Assembly (NCBI RefSeq): GCF_025024155.1
Contig: NW_026251746.1
Coordinates: 1 to 64,000 of the forward strand
Length of the DNA stretch: 64,000 nt
Source of the DNA: Gamsiella multidivaricata
Lineage: Eukaryota; Mortierellomycota; Mortierellomycetes; Mortierellales; Mortierellaceae
Reading direction: 5' to 3'
The notes beneath the pieces were generated by a model that was given only the letters and a program-made list of their open reading frames with translations, did no database searches and was not told the DNA's origin. Both the position numbers and the translations under genes were made by a program. Shown here piece after piece: positions 11,331 to 23,102 of this stretch. Numbering within the stretch: the first letter of the stretch is position 1; each line of letters begins with the position of its first letter.

Positions 11331-13367
11331 ATGATCAACGACGCAAACAACATTGTCCTTGCCGTGGTACGGACGATCTCCCCCCCGCTTCATGTGTGAT
11401 CTCCTCCTGCCCTTCGCTTTCTTCTCCCACGCATCCATACTGACCCTGGCCTCGTTGGTCTGTGTTCAAAAACTCTATCGGCTGCTGTTCTTAGATGGGC
11501 GCCGTCGGCAATGGCAAGTCCTCAACCTTGAACTCGATCATTCAGGAACCTCTTTTCCAATCAGGACGTGCTGTCGGTGTAAGTAAACCCAGGTGGTCAC
11601 CCTCCTCCCTCGCGCGCGTTCTCTTTCTCTCGCTTTCTTTCTCTCTTCCTTTCCCCTATTCTCTTTAATATATCATAGGAGCACTTTCTTCCGTATCATC
11701 CTCATCGTCATCATCATTATCATCATCAATGACTCTCAGCGTATCTTTTCTGGCACCTTCCTTGGAAGGGACCAATTGATCATCTGAGGAGGGCTGTGAA
11801 GAAAAAGAAAAAAAACGATAACAGCACCGCCATTAAGCCATTAAAAAAAAAAAAAAAAGATGCCGGGCACATCAAAGTACCTCAGTGGTACTGTTGCTCT
11901 CTGTGTTTGATCTACTCTTCTAACTCACCTCAACTATGCATTTTATGTGCGTGTGTGTGTGTGTATGTATGTTCTTCTTTGTGGCTATCCCACTCATAGC
12001 CTGTAACGCAACAAATCGGCAGTTGTGTCCGTCACTGGAGGCTGCCCGAGGTCGGACGAACGGTTCATATTGTTGATACGTAAGTCCTGCAAAGCTCTCG
12101 GAGGAAGATGTCTCGCTTCTCGCTCACAACACCGATTCATGTTTTTAAAAAACGCCTCAAGGAACATTGGGAGCAGGAAACCTTGATACAGTACTGTTCG
12201 GGATACAAAACAGGCAGACGTTTTTTTTATTTTTTATTTTTTGACTTCGCCATGGATCGCGCTGGAAAAGAAAGAAAACAAGAAAAAAAAGATACGCCTG
12301 GCTTCAAGCTGGGGCGGGGGAGGGGGGAAGACCAAAAAGGATCTTGCTCCTTTTGTGATGTTGCACGTCATCTTCCGACCCAGTCCGCACACAGACAGGT
12401 GTCATATCCGACACTGCAGGTGTCTGAACTCTGGACGGACTATTACGCATACTCAAACAGGGACATCAGCTGGATGGGCAAGGAGGCAAGGAATATTCCA
12501 TAGTGCGGAAGGAGAGAACAGGAAGAATTCTGCGATAGATGTTTTGTACCACTCAGGACATCTGTCACATTAACGGTTGAATCGCGATACTAACCGCAGC
12601 AACGTCTTTGATTGAATTCGTAGGCCTGGCATGTGCGACTCGACATACAAGGATGTGGAGAATGTTCATCTGATGGTCGAGTTTTTCAAGACGCTTTCAC
12701 ACGGAGTGAGCGCATTCGTGCTTGTCTTTAATATCCACAACACCAGGTAACCAAGATGTTTTTTCCTTTCGCCTTTCGAACCCTCAATTGTTCAGAACTG
12801 AAGGACTAGGGCATCAAGAGAACAATGCTAATAAGAGAGAGAAGAAAAAACAACAACAACGTATATTAATACTTGTCATTGTACGTACTGGCATATAGAT
12901 TGGATGAATACACAAAGAACATGCTGAGGCTGTTTGAGCGGCTGTTGGGCCCTCAATTCTGGAAGCATGTGGTGATTGTCTTTACACATGTGGACGAGGA
13001 CCAGAGGGATTATCTGGAGGAGAACATTGACGCGTTGACGGACCCCGTGGACGGATTCGTGAAGGTGATCCACCAGTGGTTCCAGCTGCAATACCACCCA
13101 CCACTGGTCTTTCTCTCGAACCGGGACACACGCTACAGTCAATACGCACGCGATTGCTTCATGGATCTGTACGAGGCCGTGGTGTCGGTCGAGGGAGGCG
13201 CACGTAGGGAAAAATTTACGTGCACGTTCTTCCAGGAGGTGAACAACCGCACGGGCATTGTGCAGGACAACTTTATCGTCCACAGTATCCGATCTGCAGC
13301 ATCGGCGATCCCACAGATGGTGCAGTCGGGAACGAGGGCGGTTGCGAATGTCTGCAGTGTTATGTGA
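11331..13367 (+). CDS. AIG1/GIMAP-type GTPase with possible CaaX box
   Basis: Five exons: 11331-11366, 11495-11578, 12000-12079, 12624-12746 and 12899-13367. All joins are phase-consistent and give 263 residues. Exon 1 supplies the first beta strand (NNIVLAV). Exon 2 starts with the P-loop GAVGNGKSS (G1). Exons 3-4 join to give VDTPGMCDS (G3). Exon 5 gives IVFTHVDED (G4, THxD form). These motifs in this spacing are typical of AIG1-type (IAN/GIMAP) GTPases of the TRAFAC class. The protein ends in CSVM after a hydrophobic helix; this fits a CaaX prenylation signal and suggests membrane attachment (inference). The ATG at 11495 is an alternative start but would lose the first strand. The substrate is GTP; the cellular role of fungal members is not established. 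Confidence 0.85.
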
Positions 13368-14754
13368 GCAGAGCAAAGAGGCGAAAGAGAATGCAAAAAA
13401 AAAAGGACATAGAAACCATACCATGCTGGTTCCAATAAAAAAAATATTATCTATTCCAACTATTGAAGCGAATGCATAGAGAGGAGAGGAAAGGGAGAGA
13501 AGCGAGATGTATCGATGTATTGTTAAAGAGCATTGAAGCGAGAGAAAGGAAGGAAGAAAGGGGGATATGGATTATGTGTTAGCGCCTTGAGGCTCATTCG
13601 CCTGGGAACGAAGGAAGGCGAGAGATAAGCTTCATTTTGCTTGGGGGGACCGAAGGAGAACGAAGGTATGGGGGTGAAATAAAGTTCTTTCACTTGGGAG
13701 GCCGTTGCTGTGCACTTTGAGGCGAGGCGAAGTCAAAACTGGGCGCTAGCATCCATGGCTGAAGTAGACTGGCACAAATAAACTGCGCACTGCGGATGAA
13801 GCTAGTAGAGATTAGACTCAATCTGCCAAGGCAAACTGCAAAGCGGGACCGAATCTTGCGAGATATGCCATTTAGATGAGGGGAGAGAGGGTATCCATAA
13901 AGGGGAGGAGGGATGGCACATGGATCCCATTTAGATGTGAGTGTGTGTGTGTGTGTGTGTGTGGACAAAGGCTATGTGTATGTATAGTCTAGAGGCCATG
14001 CCATTTTGGGTACGGGTGGCCCAGGTGGAGGGCGAATTAGACTTGACCTAACACACGACAGCCGCATGCACAAGCAGATAAAAGATCCACGCTAGCCTTC
14101 TTTCCCCCCTCTTTTTGCAGGGAACAGGTATGGGTCGAAAATAACCCACCAACAAGGTTCAACTTCCATCTCACACGACAACAACAACAAGCGGCGGAGG
14201 GACAGAGGGCGAGGGCAGCCCTAAGGTGGCCAAGAGGATTCTCGCTCACACGTCCTCCTACCGACGATGGCAAGGAACAGGAGAAGATGTCAGAGTGTCG
14301 ACACCCAGCATATCCAGCTTCTCTCTCTCGACGCAGATCTGCACAGTGCCCATTGGTTAATGGAGCTCTATTTCTCAAAAAAAAAAAAAAAAAAAAAAAG
14401 ACAGCCATAGCCCCCCTGCTGGCCTCCGACGGATAAAAGATTCACAGACGGAGGATTTGGCCCGGAAGAGACCATTGGGTATCTTTGCGAGGGTAATTAC
14501 ATGCCCAGGGACCACTGGGATGGCCCACGTCGTTTATTTGCTGAGAGCTAAAACGGGAATGCCTTTTCGCTCTTCGACTTCCACCCTTCCTGGCTGTTTT
14601 CTCTGTTTTCTTTCTCCCGTTCCTCTCTTCCTCCCACTTTGCTATCCTCTTCATATATACTGTATTTTCACACTTTCATTAATTTCATCCGCCCCACTCC
14701 TCGTCCTTCTTCTCGTCCCCTTTCCTCGCTCGTTCTCCCCATACCCAGTCTACC
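13368..14754. other. Intergenic region upstream of the DUF229 gene
   Basis: No supported gene. It contains a (GT)n microsatellite at 13941-13962 and an A-run at about 14379-14399. A C/T-rich leader-like tract covers about 14570-14750, just ahead of the downstream ATG. Confidence 0.5.
13941..13962. repeat. (GT)11 microsatellite
   Basis: Uninterrupted GT units in an intergenic region. Confidence 0.85.
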
Positions 14755-17305
14755 ATGGAGAACGGCAGAAACCCTTCCTCGCCGCCGTCGTATAGGCCCT
14801 CTACCCCTCCATCGCCCTCACCACAACCACTCTCCTCACACTTCAGCACCCCAACTTCTGCCTCGACGGCCTACAATATCCATCAGTCGGACGAACACCT
14901 CTCCGCTTCATGGAGACGCAACCACAAGCAAAACCCAAGCCAGGAATCCAACAAATTCCAGGAACAAGACGGTTTCAGTCCATTCAATCCGCTCCTCCCC
15001 ACCTCTTACAAGGACAAACAGCACAGCAGTGGCAATGCTGAGAATCCTAGTACCAGGACAGTCGTCTCAATTCGCATCTTGGCAATCGTCATCTTAATCT
15101 CGCTCTTTTCATGGTTCTATCTTGAGGCGCTTGCAGGAGGCGATATCGAATGGGTTAAAGACCATCTGTCGATGCTTGGTGTGAACCTGGTCCTATCGGT
15201 GCTCTGTCTAACGACAGCCCTCACCATGATTGTGCTGACGCCCATGTCGACGACCTTTGCAGTTTCCCTTTTCAGCGGAATCGCCGTGATCCTCTTTGCG
15301 CTCAAAAAGTGGGACGACGGAGAGTCGTTTGAGACCCATGGCGCCTACAACATGCTAGTCTTCCTGGTCATCCTGGTGCCGCTTAATGGACTGATCCAAT
15401 CGATCCTGTTCTGCCGCCGAAAGATGTCGCCTCCAAAGTTCCGACGCTTCATGACCATGAACATCATGGGGACCACGGTCGTGACGACGCTCATGTTGAT
15501 GTATTACCACTCGATCTGGGGGATCGGAGCCAACGGAGCACATTTGATCCATGGTACCCGTGCAGGAGCACAGCTGTGCGAATGGGATGGTCTTAATATT
15601 CCGGCTGTGGATCTTTTGCCGAATTACATCCAGAACTTTTGGACGGGCCAGCTTTCTTGCCCAGTCATAACAGGAATCGATGCGGAATGGTCCCACGACG
15701 GCATTTTGACCATCAATTGCCTCAACAAGGAATTCAAGGCGTCTGGACAGCAACCGACGTATGATGTCTTGCCGGATACAAAGTCATGGCCTGCCCCGGA
15801 TAAGATCATGCACACGTACAACAAAAAGATCGTGGAACGGACACAGAGACGTGATTACACCGAACCCGTGCTCGTGAACGACGATGGTGTCGAGTCGCTC
15901 GTTGCCCACTGTGAGGCCGGTGTCTCCAAGATCTTGATTCGGGTCGTCCGCGACGAGGCTGTGCTGGAGCGAGTCAGGACAGTGGAGAAGGTGCGTCAGG
16001 AACAGGAGGAGACCACGACTGTGGAGCAGGAAATGGCGGATGTTCTGAATGACGAGACTGATGGGCATGGCCAACGGACGAGGAAGCCCAATGTCATGGT
16101 ATTGTTCATGGATGCGGTAGCACGCAGACAGTTTTACCGTAAGCTGCCCAAGACCGCAGCCGTTGTCGCCAGTCTCGACAAGACTACGCAGGGAGGACCG
16201 CAGCTGCATGAATTCTTCCGTTATCATGCTGTGGGATTCAACACTGATGCCAACTCGCGTGTTGTCTATACCAACGCTTCAGACCGCCTGGACCCTGCAG
16301 CACTTCCGATTTGGAAGAATTTTCATGAGGGAGGATATATCACGTCGAGGGTGGAGGACAACTGTGAGGACTGGTCAACTCAATACACGGGAATTGCGAC
16401 CTCGCAGTACTTTGACCATGAGCTGCAGTCGCCCTTTTGCTTGCCTCCGTACTACGCACTGGACAAGAACCCGTTCTCGAACTTTGAGGGGCCTTATTCG
16501 ATTGTGGCCAGATGTCTCCATGGCAACAATGTTCACAAGTACGCATTGGATTACATGAACCAGTTCAGACGTGCATACCCCGATCAGCCATGGTTCCAGA
16601 TGGGTTCGTTTATTGAGGGACATGAGGGTACAGGCGAGGTGCTGTTGACGCTGGACAATGATTTTGCAAAGTTCATGAAAGGTATGATGTTGTGCACATG
16701 GATGAAGAAAAAAAAAAGAAAAAAAGGGTGGTTTGTAATCAGGCAAGAGGTACAGAATACGATCATTGACGACTCTTGGTTTTTTATTCGCATCCCATAG
16801 GAATGGAGGAGGATGGCACACTTGAGAACACCATTATCTTTATGATGGCAGACCATGGTCTTCATATGGGCATTAATTTCATGTTCACTCCTAACGGACG
16901 CATCGAGCACATGTAAGTTACTGCACTTGTTTTTTTTATTCAGGCGCCTTGTATGGATGACCAACCAATACACCAATATTGAAGAACTATACACTGACAA
17001 CTTACTATTCTTATTTCTTCAGGAACCCATATCTGTCAGTTATTCTGCCGCCGCTTGTCACCAAAAAGTACCCCAGTCTGAGCCGCGGTCTGATGCATAA
17101 CCAACAGTCGCTCGTGACCGGATACGAGATTCATGCGACGCTGAAGATGCTGGCCTCTGGAGCGATGCCCGAGGCAGGAGACGACGATGATGTGGACGGC
17201 GGCGCGTGGAGAAGCGGAACACTGTTTGATGAGGAACTGAACCCTGGACGGACATGCGAGCAGGCCAAGGTACCGGAGGAGTACTGCAAGTGTCGCGCCG
17301 CATAG
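14755..17305 (+). CDS. Multi-pass membrane protein with DUF229/sulfatase-like domain
   Basis: Three exons: 14755-16681, 16801-16912 and 17023-17305, joined in phases 1 and 2, give 773 residues. The N-terminal 100 residues are Ser/Pro-rich and probably cytosolic. Five hydrophobic segments follow, at about 103-125, 139-161, 166-184, 198-219 and 232-253. The large C-terminal part resembles the alkaline-phosphatase/sulfatase fold of the DUF229 family: KPNVMVLFMDAV opens the domain with a metal-site Asp, and FMMADHGLHMG matches the late metal-binding ADHG motif. The extreme C-terminus has three cysteines (C-E-Q...Y-C-K-C). Substrate is unknown; hydrolysis of a sulfate or phosphate ester outside the cytosol would fit the fold. 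The family assignment rests on motif memory, not on a search. Confidence 0.78.
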
Positions 17306-17585
17306 AGAAATGGAGTGTTGTGTAGGTTGTGTAGGACAAGCCTACAGGTGAGGGGGGGGGGCAAAGGAGCGTTTCTATTCTCGATAGAATAGAGTCATTT
17401 TATTACATACATTCATATACTGCGCATTGCATACTAATATTAAAATCGGCAGCGGAAGGGTCTCTCTATGTCTGGTTTCTTGAGTAATCCGGGTGCGAGA
17501 GCTGGAGGATAGTGCGTGGGCCAGTGATAGTAAGGCCCAGTTGATTGCCAAAAAAGGGTTTGTAGCGAAGCATTCGGGTGATCGC

Positions 17586-17936
17586 ATCTGATAACGCGGA
17601 GGGGGAAAAGGATTAAAGGATTTGGGTCGAGGGATTGCGACGTGGGCGTAAAGGAAGCCAGCAGCCGATCAAAGCGTGGAGCTAGTAGCACGAGGCCCTT
17701 AGTCCCGAGTCAGAGCGAAACGAAAATCTGATAAAAATTTTGGGCGAATAGCGGGGGAAGAAAACACTCGATCTGATAACCTTACTTTGGCGGATGCAGC
17801 ATGGCGTATACTTTCATCCTCAGCAACCCGCCTTCGTCCCTGACTGTGGTGGGTCATCCATATACAACTGCCGTGGAGTCACTCGCAGAGGGGGGGCAGG
17901 CGAGGGAGGATCAGGGGGGAAAAAACGATCTGATAA
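17586..17936 (+). promoter_or_regulatory. Four ATCTGATAA sites (iron-type GATA factor sites)
   Basis: Exact nine-base copies of ATCTGATAA start at 17586, 17726, 17771 and 17928, all on the plus strand, within 351 bp. ATCWGATAA is the known recognition site of fungal iron-sensing GATA repressors (SreA/Urbs1/Sre1 class), which switch off iron-uptake and some mitochondrial iron genes when iron is plentiful. The next gene downstream is mitoferrin, which makes the match biologically sensible. Confidence 0.7.
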
Positions 17937-18682
17937 AGAAAGAGCCAGCTGTTGACGAACTATTCTTTCTTTCTTTCTTCTTCTCTCTCTCTCTCTCCCT
18001 CTCTATACCTTTCCATTTCAACCTCTTCTTCCGCTCCCCTCGAATACCTCACATCCTTCCCATCCACTCGTGCCTCTCAACAGATCGGCCTCACTCAGCA
18101 ACTGAAACATTGTTCCAGCACCCTTTTCTTCTACATCATTGCTCAAGGTAAATCAGCTACAAACGATCTCCTTCCACCATACCATTCCCCATACAGATCG
18201 CCATTTGTGGAGTGGCGGGAAGTAAAGAGACCAACAAGTGACGGGATATGACGACAGTGGCGTACATGTATAGCGCGCAGTGGATGTATTTTCTGTCCAA
18301 ACAATACATTAAAGGGAAAAACAAGGCGGGTCCACCATGGCGGCCGAAGAGATCCTCTGAGGGAGGGGGAGAGAAAGATGTGAGCAGAGAGTGCGTGCGA
18401 TAGGAACCTGGAGGGATTATCTTTGATGGTCGAATGCCAGTTGACTGGCATCATGCAGAAAGATGGATAAGAGAAAAAAAAAAAAAAAAGAAGGTTTGCT
18501 CAGCTTGTAGCCTTGGCAAACAAATCGAAAACAGCAGCTCTCTCTCTTGCAGAAAAAAAAAAAAGAGGGAGCGGGGGAAGGAAAAATGTGGGGCTCAAAA
18601 CGTGTACAAAAAAGTCTTTGAGGAACCAAGAGGGATAGAGATGCGTGCGGGGTAAACCTGACCTGGAAAAATACCTTGGATG

Positions 18683-18691
18683 TTATCAGAT
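18683..18691 (-). promoter_or_regulatory. Fifth ATCTGATAA site, reverse orientation
   Basis: TTATCAGAT on the plus strand is the exact reverse complement of ATCTGATAA. It lies 765 bp upstream of the mitoferrin start codon, inside the possible 5'-UTR intron. Confidence 0.6.
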
Positions 18692-19455
18692 TTACACAGT
18701 TCGTTTTTAACTGTGTGGGACAAGGTCTGATTCGGATCAAAGACCCCAGGTGGCCGTTCGATCAGATAGAGTCCCCCTGCTGCGCAATGGGCCTCATTGC
18801 AGGCGGGGCTGCTTCGACTTTATCCACGAATACGGGTGAGATGGGGCTCCCTCTCGTTGTGTTCCGTGGGTTCCCCCCACTGTCGGCAGGGAACAAAGGA
18901 GAGGGGGGAAGTGAACGGTGAAGAGCAGTGGGAGTGGGTTCCTATTTCACCCATGTGAAATCGCTGCAGAAGAGTGCGAAACTCTGTTTTTGGTTATGCT
19001 CCCAGCAGCGAGATTGATTACGAAGATTCCCTCTGCAAAGTCCTTTGTTTGCATCCCATCGATCAGCGTGGACGGGGAGGGTGCGAGGGTGCGAGAGTGC
19101 GAGGGAAGGCGCCGCTGCAGAGGCTGCAGGACGAGAGAAAAGAGTCACTCGAGCCCCGCCCGCGCGGCTCATTCAAGAGATTGTGCGGGCCCGTCGGCGA
19201 ATGACCGGACGGGGTGTACGATCGCTCCGTTCCTTATCAATCAGATAGTCTTCCACTTTCCTTATTTATGTGCCCACCACTAACCTGCTTTTCCCTTTTC
19301 CGTTTCCCCCTCTCCCTTCTCTTCCTTCTTCTTCTTCTTCACTTCTCTTCATCGACAGGATACCCCCCGACCCTTAGTCCCTCCTATTACTTGATCCACC
19401 CCCCATCCCCTCCATCATCACCTAAACTCTCCCTTCCCCACCGCAAGCTAGAAAA

Positions 19456-20485
19456 ATGACCCAAGCCGATGTCGAATATGAATACGAGGCCCTGCCCGAG
19501 AACTCCTCCCTCGCCGCAAGTCTGATGGCCGGTGCCCTTGCTGGTGTTGCCGAGCACGCCGTCATGTACCCAGTCGACTCTATCAAGGTAAACGATCATC
19601 CTCATCCTCATTCTTTCTCTCTGCTCCTCCATCGCCTGTTTTGCTGTTACCGGGAATCAGTGCCAATACCATCATGATATGAGTGCTGCAGGACAATAGA
19701 GACTCTGCAGAGCGACCGATCCGATGTGCAGCATCAGGACTTGGTGTACATTATGGCCTAGGAAATACAGACCTCAAGAATGACGAGTACACTAGGGATC
19801 AACTGTTGTGCTGGTGGCGATAAAAAGAGGGTCAAGCGAGTCTGATCAGTGGAATCAGCAGATCGCACCTGGAGTGGATTCAACAACAGAATGAATCTTG
19901 CCTCGATCAGTCAAGCGGAATCAGAAATGAGCCACGATCTTACACATCTTGAGTGTTCGCCCACCTGTATTGAATAGCATCATTCTAACCACTCGATCCG
20001 TTTTACATACTGCACCATATAGACCCGTATGCAGATCCTCCAGCCCACACCCCAGGCAGTCTATAGCGGCGTTATCAACGCTGCTTCAAGAATCTCAACC
20101 ACAGAGGGCGCCAGAACCCTGTGGAGGGGTGTCAACTCCGTGATCATGGGTGCTGGTCCCGCTCACGCTCTCTATTTTGCCACATATGAGGCTGCCAAGG
20201 AAGCCTTTGGCGGTAACGCAACTGGACACCATCTTTTTGCAGCAGGTAAGCACAATTGACAGGACCCCAAATAGACACAGCTTTAGTATGGTTTTCGAGA
20301 TAATCTGTACTGGCTGGGAGGACTGTACTCTACTGCCATGCATGCAAACAAACGTAATCGATCAGTCCTGCCAGAGAGGGTGGGAGGATGGGGTGTGGGC
20401 TGGAAAGGCTCAAAGTGAACAAAACAACAACAACAGCAACAACGACAATTACCACCACCGTTTGCCTCAAGATACAGCTTGTGTT

Positions 20486-20527
<42 letters not shown>

Positions 20528-21185
20528 TGGTGCTCACAATTTCACGGCCCCTCATTCATCTCTCAAAGTCATTATCAACGAGCGTGTACTAACCGCCACA
20601 CTTTATTCTCTAGCTTCTGCCGGTGCATGTGCTACGATCGCCCACGATGCTCTGATGAACCCATTTGACGTGATCAAGCAGAGGATGCAGGTCCATGGAT
20701 CCGTCTACAGAAGTGTTGCCGAGTGCGCAAGCAAGGTCTACCGGGCCGAGGGGCTCCGGGCCTTCTACATTTCATATCCCACCACCCTGACCATGACCAT
20801 CCCCTTCCAGTCCATCCAGTTCGCCACCTACGAATATCTGCGCAAGGTGCTCAACCCTTCAGGACAGTACGATCCCATGACCCATATCATGGCTGGAGGT
20901 GTCGCTGGTGCCGCTGCCGCTGCTGCAACCACACCATTGGACGTTGCCAAGACCCTGCTTCAGACGCGTGGCGAATCTAAGGATTTGAGGATAAGGAACT
21001 GCAACGGTCTCGTTGAGGCATGGAGATTGATCTATCAGCGCCAGGGACTCGCCGGTTTTGCCAAGGGTCTTCAGCCTCGCGTCCTGAGCCATATGCCATC
21101 GACAGCCATCTGCTGGAGCGTGTACGAATATGGAAAGTTCTTGCTCACTCGCGACAGCTTGGACAAGCAGCCGATCATGACTTGA
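19456..21185 (+). CDS. MRS3/4: Mitoferrin, mitochondrial iron carrier (Mrs3/Mrs4 type)
   Basis: Three exons: 19456-19587, 20023-20245 and 20614-21185, with in-phase joins, give 308 residues. The protein has the three-repeat mitochondrial carrier layout, with signatures PVDSIK near residue 40, PFDVIK and PLDVAK. The context AGVAEHAVMYPVDSIKTRMQ and NPFDVIKQRMQ is characteristic of mitoferrins rather than other carriers. Mitoferrins move ferrous iron across the inner mitochondrial membrane for heme and Fe-S cluster synthesis. The second intron carries a (GT)n microsatellite. The upstream region holds five sites of the iron-GATA type, so repression under high iron is likely. The start is the only ATG giving the N-terminal acidic leader and the first transmembrane helix. 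Confidence 0.92.
20489..20524. repeat. (GT)18 microsatellite in a mitoferrin intron
   Basis: About 18 uninterrupted GT units inside the second intron of the mitoferrin gene. Confidence 0.85.
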
Positions 21186-21668
21186 GCGTCTTTTCCCTCT
21201 TGCTCTTGCTCTTGCTCTTGCTTTCTTGTGTTTTGCTATCCCTCTCTTCGACCTTATTCCCCATCCGATCTTGTCCTTTTATCATGAAAAAAAGTGTTTT
21301 ATATTGTTTTTTGTCTATACATTCTTTCTCTACTCCACTCAACTTGCTTCCTTTTCACCCCCCAAAAGTGATGCATCCCCAGCTCTTGTACGATAGGTAA
21401 TAGTTTTTTTTTTTTGTTCGTGTGAATATAGTGATATCTATACATAAACGTTTCAACAACAACAACAGCATCAAACTGTCCTTTTGCTACCATGTGTATG
21501 ACAGTGAAATTCATACGTCACCGCAGTACCAATCGCACGCTATGTTGTGTTGAGATTCGAGTTGTATTTTTTTGTTCGCCCAGCAACACTGGATGGATCC
21601 TGCGCTCGACTCGATTTGACTTCTGCTCTTGAATCCCTCCATCCCTTGCTCCCTCACCCGCTTCGATC
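21186..21668. other. Intergenic region mitoferrin / eIF3f
   Basis: No gene seen. CTTGCT units repeat just after the mitoferrin stop (about 21197-21222), and a T-run occurs near 21404-21414. Confidence 0.5.
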
Positions 21669-23102
21669 ATGATGGACAACTTCTCGACCCTGCACTTGGC
21701 TTTGCCAGCCGTGCACACCGTTGCCAGCGCCACTGCTCCCGTCACGACATTGGCCCAGCCTAGAGCCTTCTCCACCAGCGTCAACCCCCTGGTGTTCTTC
21801 AGCATTCTCGATCACTACCTGCGCCGCAACGCTGATCAGGACAGAGTCATCGGTACCCTTTTGGGTGTCCGTAGCGAGGATGGTGCCGAGGTCGAGATCA
21901 AGGGATGCTACCCCGTTCCCCATCTCGAGTCCCAAGACCAGGTATGACAACTTGACCTATTTTTTTTGGAGACCTCTTTGCGACTACCGCCTCACCATAC
22001 CAACAGCAACAATGTAGTGGCAACAGAAGCAGTGACATGGTCGGCTATTAGCGATATTGGATTAGTTTTACAGCACATTGTCAAGGAGTCGCATACGACA
22101 CTTAAAATTACTCAGGAAAGACTTCACGATCTTGGAAACGCTTTTAACACTCCTTGTCATCGCTCTGTTTCCACATCCCAGGTCGAGGTCGATATGGAGT
22201 ACCACCGTACCATGTTTGATCTCCACAAGCAGGTTAACCCTAAGGAGGTCATTGTTGGATGGTAAGCGTCTTGAGCTGGAGTAGTGCCATTTATTGCGCG
22301 GAAGGACATGTCGATACAGGTCTGGATCTACATCTTTAGTAAGGATCAACCAAAATGCTGACCAAGATCAATGACAATGAACAATCAAAACAAATAGGTA
22401 TGCCACTGGCGCCAATCTCAACTCGTACTCTGCCTTGATTCACGATTTCTACCAGAAGGAAGTCTCGTCCTTCCCTGCAGTTCACCTCACCATGGACACT
22501 GCCTTGACCAACGAGCGTTTGGGCGTCAAGACCTATATCTCTGCCCCTGTCGGCATCACATCCAAGGCTGTCAACTGCATGTTTATCCCCATACCTTGCG
22601 ATGTCAAGTACTTCAAGGCTGAGAGAGCTGGACGTAAGTGCTGAGTGTTGCGGAGATCTTGGTTGTCGTTATTGCTCTGAAGCGGCTGAGGTTTTTCAAT
22701 TGCTAACAGCTGCATGTCTATTTTCACTCCACCACCCTGCAATATTCATGGATCGTTCACATCAACGCAGTCGAACTCCTTGCCAGTGCCAAGAACAACG
22801 AGAGCGGATCGACCACATTGCTTTCGGACATGGACAACCTGGAGCGCGCAGTGATTGAGGTTCAGAGCATGTTGGAACGTGTTTCGGAATACGTTGATGC
22901 AGTACTTGCAGGAACCGTTCCCGCCAACAACACTGTTGGCCGCTATCTCATGGATACTGTCAGTGTTGTCCCCAAGGTTGATGCTGCCGAGTTTGAAAAG
23001 ATGTTCAACTCTCACCTCCAGGATCTCCTCATGGTCATTTACTTGGCCAACATGACGAGGACCCAGTTGGCCGTTGCAAAGAGACTGGAGAAATTGTTGT
23101 AA
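21669..23102 (+). CDS. eIF3f: Translation initiation factor 3 subunit F (MPN domain)
   Basis: Four exons: 21669-21941, 22182-22261, 22398-22633 and 22771-23102. Phases fit throughout and give 306 residues. The N-terminal half is an MPN domain: [23 protein letters not shown] and [17 protein letters not shown]. It lacks the JAMM metalloprotease residues, as expected for eIF3f. The C-terminal half has the family's helical region ([12 protein letters not shown]...[28 protein letters not shown]). eIF3f is part of the eIF3 complex that loads the 40S subunit during translation initiation. The last acceptor is 22769-22770 (AACGCAG), which restores AERAGLELLAS; an upstream AACAG at 22708-22709 would break the frame. 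An adjacent ATG at 21672 could equally be the start. Confidence 0.92.

Larger units (their letters stand above)
17306..19455 (+). promoter_or_regulatory. Long regulatory region upstream of mitoferrin
   Basis: About 2.1 kb without a convincing gene, between two plus-strand genes. It carries five ATCTGATAA sites (listed separately) and two pyrimidine-rich tracts, at about 17965-18065 and 19265-19345. The first tract could mark the transcription start of a non-coding first exon: a good donor (AAG/GTAAAT) lies at 18148 and an acceptor (CGACAG) at 19357, so a 1.2-kb 5'-UTR intron is possible. That intron is an inference; an mRNA read across it would decide. Confidence 0.55.

Noticed and set aside
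22630..22715. Apparent one-base frameshift in eIF3f
   Set aside because: Using the acceptor at 22770 restores the frame and the conserved sequence, so no sequencing error or mutation is needed.
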